Origin: Glomus cerebriforme
Taxonomy: Eukaryota > Glomeromycota > Glomeromycetes > Glomerales > Glomeraceae
Direction: 5' to 3'
DNA: 64,000 nucleotides
Assembly (NCBI GenBank): GCA_003550305.1
Contig: QKYT01000125.1
Span: 1-64,000, forward strand
This document shows, piece by piece, positions 60,871-64,000 of this stretch. A model generated the notes under the pieces. The model did not search any database. It was given only the letters and a program-made list of their open reading frames with translations, and was not told the DNA's origin. Position 1 is the stretch's first letter. Every line of letters begins with the position of its first letter. The position numbers and the translations under genes were made by a program.

Positions 60871-62085
60871 CGTAGACCCCGGGGTCTAGGATCTTATCCT
60901 AGACCCCCCGAATTTTGATTGGTTCATCATTGTCATCAGTCACATTAATTATTTGTTTGTTAATCGTTTATGATAAATTTTTTATTTCTTTCTTTCCTTT
61001 ATTTTTAACAATATGTTTTAACCATTTTTTTTTAATTAATTAATAAAGCTAATATCTTTCAGAACTTTGACATAAAATATTATCATGAATTTATAAATAT
61101 TTTCATAAGTAAAAAACGCGTTTTTTCATACTTTATAGAGNTTTCATAAGACAATTTAAACACTTTAGGTCAATCTAAATAGGCAGGAATATCTAAGAAA
61201 GGTATTTAACAGGTATGGAGATACTTGTATATTGATTTTCATGAAGCTAACTGTGGAGTTATTGGAGTTATAAATTTTTTTCTAATAATATCAAGACGCG
61301 TTTTATTTTTTACTTTCAAGACGTAATTTGAACACTTTGATCAAAGAAAAATGNGAAGGAAGCTTAAGTAAAGTTGTTTAGCGGGTATTGAAACACGTAC
61401 ATATTAATTTTCATGTGTCTAACTTGAGTGGTTGTGAAGTTATGAATTTTTTTGTAATATTATTAAAACGCGTTGTATTTTTTTACTTTTAGGGCATAAT
61501 TTGAACACTTGGATCAAAGAAAACATGCAAAGGAAGCTTAAGTAAAGTTGTTTAGCGAGTATTAAAACACTTACATATTAATTTTCGTGTGTCTGGCTTG
61601 AGTAGTTGTGAAATTATGAATTTTTTTTGTAACAATACTAGAATAGAATGTATTTCTTTGATAAATGTTAATAATTATTGATTCTGAGATTGGCTTTAAC
61701 TGTTAACATCATTTAATGAAGATGTAGTATCAATAATAAAATAATAATAAACTGNANTTTACAATTAAAATTAAATAAAATAAAATAATTTCATTATGAT
61801 TTAAAATCTTTATTTCTAATATTTTTAAGTATACAAAAATATTTTCTAATATTTATTTGAAATGTACAATTTTTCTTTAATTTTTAAAGTGCACAAAAAT
61901 AAGAAATTCTTTTTTCTTTTAATATTTTTAAAAAAGTTTGTGTCTAAGTTTTTTTGCGATACTTTGTCTTTTCGCGATACTTGATATTTGGTACACAACC
62001 ACAAACCAATCAAATTTAGAGGGGGTACAGGATAAGAGTCTACACCCCCGGGGTCTAGGATAAAGATCTACACCCGGGGTACACG
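60871..62085. mobile_element. 1.2-kb element with TTAA flanks and compound inverted repeats
   Basis: TTAA occurs on both sides (60867-60870 and 62086-62089), as for piggyBac-type insertions. The ends are inverted copies: left CGTAGACCCCGGGGTCTAGG then ATCTTATCCTAGACCCCC and GATTGGTT; the right end in reverse begins CGTGTACCCCGGGTGTAGAT, repeats the TTATCCTAGACCCCGGGGGT unit once more, and reaches GATTGGTT. Each end is thus built from a unit of about 27 bp, two copies on one side and about three on the other. The interior holds three tandem units of 172-180 bp. No transposase is encoded. Confidence 0.75.
61110..61650 (+). repeat. 172-180-bp tandem repeat, three units, inside the TTAA element
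   Basis: Units are marked by ACGCG at 61116, 61296 and 61468, each followed by a T-rich stretch, an AATTTGAACACTTTGATCAA-like block, GGAAGCTTAAGTAAAGTTGT (units 2 and 3; diverged in unit 1) and TACATATTAATTTTC. A fourth, very diverged start lies near 61640. Confidence 0.75.
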
Positions 62086-62196
62086 TTAAGGATCCTCGTA
62101 ATGTCAATTGGTACATTAAATTTCACGTGATGATAAAATTTTTTTTTTAAATACCTCAGATCTGAGAAGTCTGAAGGTCATACTTGTTGAATTACA

Positions 62197-63522
62197 ATGT
62201 AAGAGACCGATCTGTATATTATTGTTTTAATTTCTGCGTTTAACAAATTTTTTTTTTTTCATTTATAATAAAAATAGGAACGCAACAAAATCAAGCTGGG
62301 CTGACGAAGTTGGTGAAGAATTTGGTAAGTTATTAGTAATCAAAAATATTATACAGAACTCCATATTTATATTCAATTTTATAGATTCTGTTCCGGTTGA
62401 AACTTATACTGATGAAAATGGGGTCAAAACAATAATGGAAATCAAAACAAACGATGACGGAAAGAAAGTAAAAGTATGTTATTTTTCTAAAAAAAATAAA
62501 ATTTGTTGCCATGAACGTTTCTGATAATTATTTTTTATATTATCAGGTTACTAGGAAGATCAAGAAAACCTTGATTACAGAACGTGTTAATAAGGTTGCT
62601 GCTGAGAGAAAGGTATATTATTTTAAACCTTGTAAAAAGTAAATATTTATATTTGATACGTATGATCTGTCAAACTTCATTTAGAAATGGGCTAAATTTG
62701 GTGATGAACGAGGAAAGAAAGTCGGTCCCGATCTAAGTACAACAAGCATTGGGGAACAAATCTTTCTAAAATTATCAACTACTGGCAAAGTATGTATTAT
62801 AATATCTTAATTATTTTTGTTTCTAAATACTTACAAATTATTTATCAATGATACTTATACAGCACACTGAATCAGTCGAAGAAAGTGATTTAAATAAGAA
62901 AAAAGCAGCATTAATAGGGAAGAAAATTCTTTGTCGTATTTGTAAAGGTGATCATTTTACAACTAAATGTCCTTATAAGGATACCCTTCAACCTTTGGAT
63001 GAACTAAACAAAGACTTAGAGGCCAGTAAGGAAGTTGGTAAGTTTTGATAGTTTGAACTTGACTTCTTTCAGGATCAATCTAATTATATGTTTATTAGTT
63101 CCAGTTAATGAACCAACAGCAGCCGACAATACCACAGGAGGAAAGTATATTCCTCCCAGTATGCGTGCTGGAGCTAAGGCGACAACTGGTGACTCATATA
63201 AAGAACGACGAGGTAAGGTTTCTTAAACAACATTTTATTTATTTCTTTTGCTTACTTTGAGTCATTCCTTTTTTTTTTAGACGATGCTACAATTCGTGTC
63301 ACAAACTTATCTGGGGACACTACTGAAGGTGATATACATGATCTTTTCCGTCGCTTTGGTAGTATTTCCCGTGTTTATCTCGCTCGTGATCGAGAAACGA
63401 ATGTTTGTAAAGGGTTTGCATTTGTCAGTTTTGTACTTCGTGATGATGCTGCTAAAGCATTACAGGCTATTAACGGCTACGGTTATGATAACTTGATTTT
63501 ACGAGTAGAATGGGCAAAGTAA
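62197..63522 (+). CDS. TIF35: Translation initiation factor eIF3 subunit g (Tif35)
   Basis: Exons at up to 62198, 62278-62324, 62385-62473, 62547-62612, 62685-62789, 62863-63037, 63099-63212 and 63281-63522 give 279 residues. The ATG is assembled from AT at 62197-62198 and G at 62278. The protein begins [16 protein letters not shown], has a CCHC-type knuckle [15 protein letters not shown], the conserved [12 protein letters not shown] and a C-terminal RRM with RNP2 IRVTNL and RNP1 KGFAFVSF, ending LRVEWAK. eIF3g helps 43S complexes scan and is close to yeast Tif35 (274 residues). A possible last intron (donor at 63519, acceptor near 63622) would replace the stop by a short SST tail. The adjacent TTAA element occupies most of the upstream region. 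Confidence 0.93.
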
Positions 63523-63919
63523 TATTCACTTATATTTGTTTATTATTTTTTTTTTTTTGTTTAATTTTCTTTCTTTTCATTTATATATTCTAATAAAAAT
63601 TTCATCGTCTTTTCTTTTTAGATCTTCTACTTAATTTTTATAATTAATTTTATTTTTTCAATATAATAAAATAATTAATAGTTATTTAATAAGTTCGATA
63701 TAACCGGTTTAAATTATATTACAATTTTTAAAAATTACAAAGAAAAATAATTTCTCCCTCACAAGGGAAATAAATTATAGATTATTGTTATTTTTAAGAA
63801 AAAAAGTTATCTTCAAATCAGTACAAGTGTATAAGTGTAAAAAAAATTCTCTTCTAAAAAAAAAAAACAAAAATAAAAAGTGTTCATTTTATCTTTTTTT
63901 TTTTTGCTAGCTAATTAAT
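63523..63919. other. Convergent 3' region
   Basis: AT-rich sequence between the eIF3g stop and the stop of the minus-strand gene that enters from the right edge. It contains T and A runs and no coding signal apart from the possible SST tail of eIF3g. Confidence 0.5.
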
Positions 63920-64000
63920 TTATTTATCAATTTTTTTCCCTTTACTTTCACGAAAACTCTCAATTCTTGCATCTTCCAGTAAGAAATTATACCAATAAGC
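63920..64000 (-). CDS. 3' end of an unidentified minus-strand gene (partial)
   Basis: The last 81 bp read, on the minus strand, YWYNFLLEDARIESFRESKG then KKIDK and TAA at 63920-63922. The frame is open to the window edge. The basic C-terminal tail is not diagnostic, and the product cannot be named from 26 residues. Confidence 0.5.
   Translation of the reverse strand, partial: AYWYNFLLEDARIESFRESKGKKIDK

Larger units (their letters stand above)
60561..62196. promoter_or_regulatory. Divergent region between SR kinase and eIF3g
   Basis: Both genes are transcribed outward from here. Most of the space is the 1.2-kb element at 60871-62085. That leaves about 310 bp for the kinase promoter and about 110 bp before the eIF3g start. 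GTAATGTCAA occurs on both sides of the element (60850 and 62098). Confidence 0.6.

Noticed and set aside
61928..62116. 62-codon minus-strand ORF with Arg/Pro-rich part
   Set aside because: It is the translation of the GC-rich terminal repeats of the TTAA element.

Overview
The window looks like a nuclear contig from an arbuscular mycorrhizal fungus of the Glomeromycotina, most like Rhizophagus. This is an inference. The evidence is very AT-rich DNA, genes split by many short GT-AG introns (about 60-120 nt), fungal versions of core eukaryotic genes, and remnants of a Crinkler-type effector and of F-box/LRR and coiled-coil families of the kind that are expanded in that group. All gene models below were spliced by eye; where exons are listed, their lengths sum to an open frame without internal stops.

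The window alternates between gene-rich blocks and AT-rich, transposon-rich deserts. Positions 1-7159 hold no gene, only repeats and low-complexity DNA. Positions 7160-12089 hold a Tpa1/OGFOD1-type prolyl hydroxylase, a possible 39-residue microprotein gene and a PIN-like (auxin efflux carrier family) transporter. Positions 12.1-29.0 kb form a long graveyard with decayed copies of lineage-specific gene families (coiled-coil proteins, a Crinkler, LRR protein, MULE/FAR1 transposase), MITEs, tandem repeats, a degenerate telomere-like tract and one small, apparently intact three-exon gene of unknown function.

Positions 29.07-42.95 kb are gene-dense. They hold an Ash2-like PHD/SPRY subunit of the Set1/COMPASS H3K4 methyltransferase (+), biotin-protein ligase (-), a RidA-family deaminase (-), a ten-exon short-chain dehydrogenase (+), a PA-TM-RING ubiquitin ligase (-), Tim17 (+) and a Sat4/Hal4-like protein kinase (-). 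Most neighbours are convergent or divergent pairs with short intergenic spaces. Positions 43-46.8 kb are again repeat-rich. A large BRE4/ArAE-type multi-pass membrane protein (-) follows at 46.8-50.2 kb.

Positions 50.2-55.5 kb contain a 495-base assembly gap, single ambiguous bases, a hAT-like MITE with an 8-bp target duplication and a 2.27-kb element with 40-bp terminal repeats and a perfect 9-bp target duplication. The last block holds ribosomal protein L36 (+), a ricin-B-fold (QxW)3 lectin-like protein (-), an SR-protein kinase (-), a 1.2-kb element bounded by TTAA with compound terminal repeats, eIF3g (+), whose start codon is apparently split by an intron, and the 3' end of one more gene (-).

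The cellular genes are housekeeping functions in translation, chromatin, mitochondrial import, protein modification and signalling; they do not form a pathway. The most unusual material is in the deserts: a MITE family whose copies share a core but carry unrelated palindromic ends, and two elements with perfect 9-bp target duplications.
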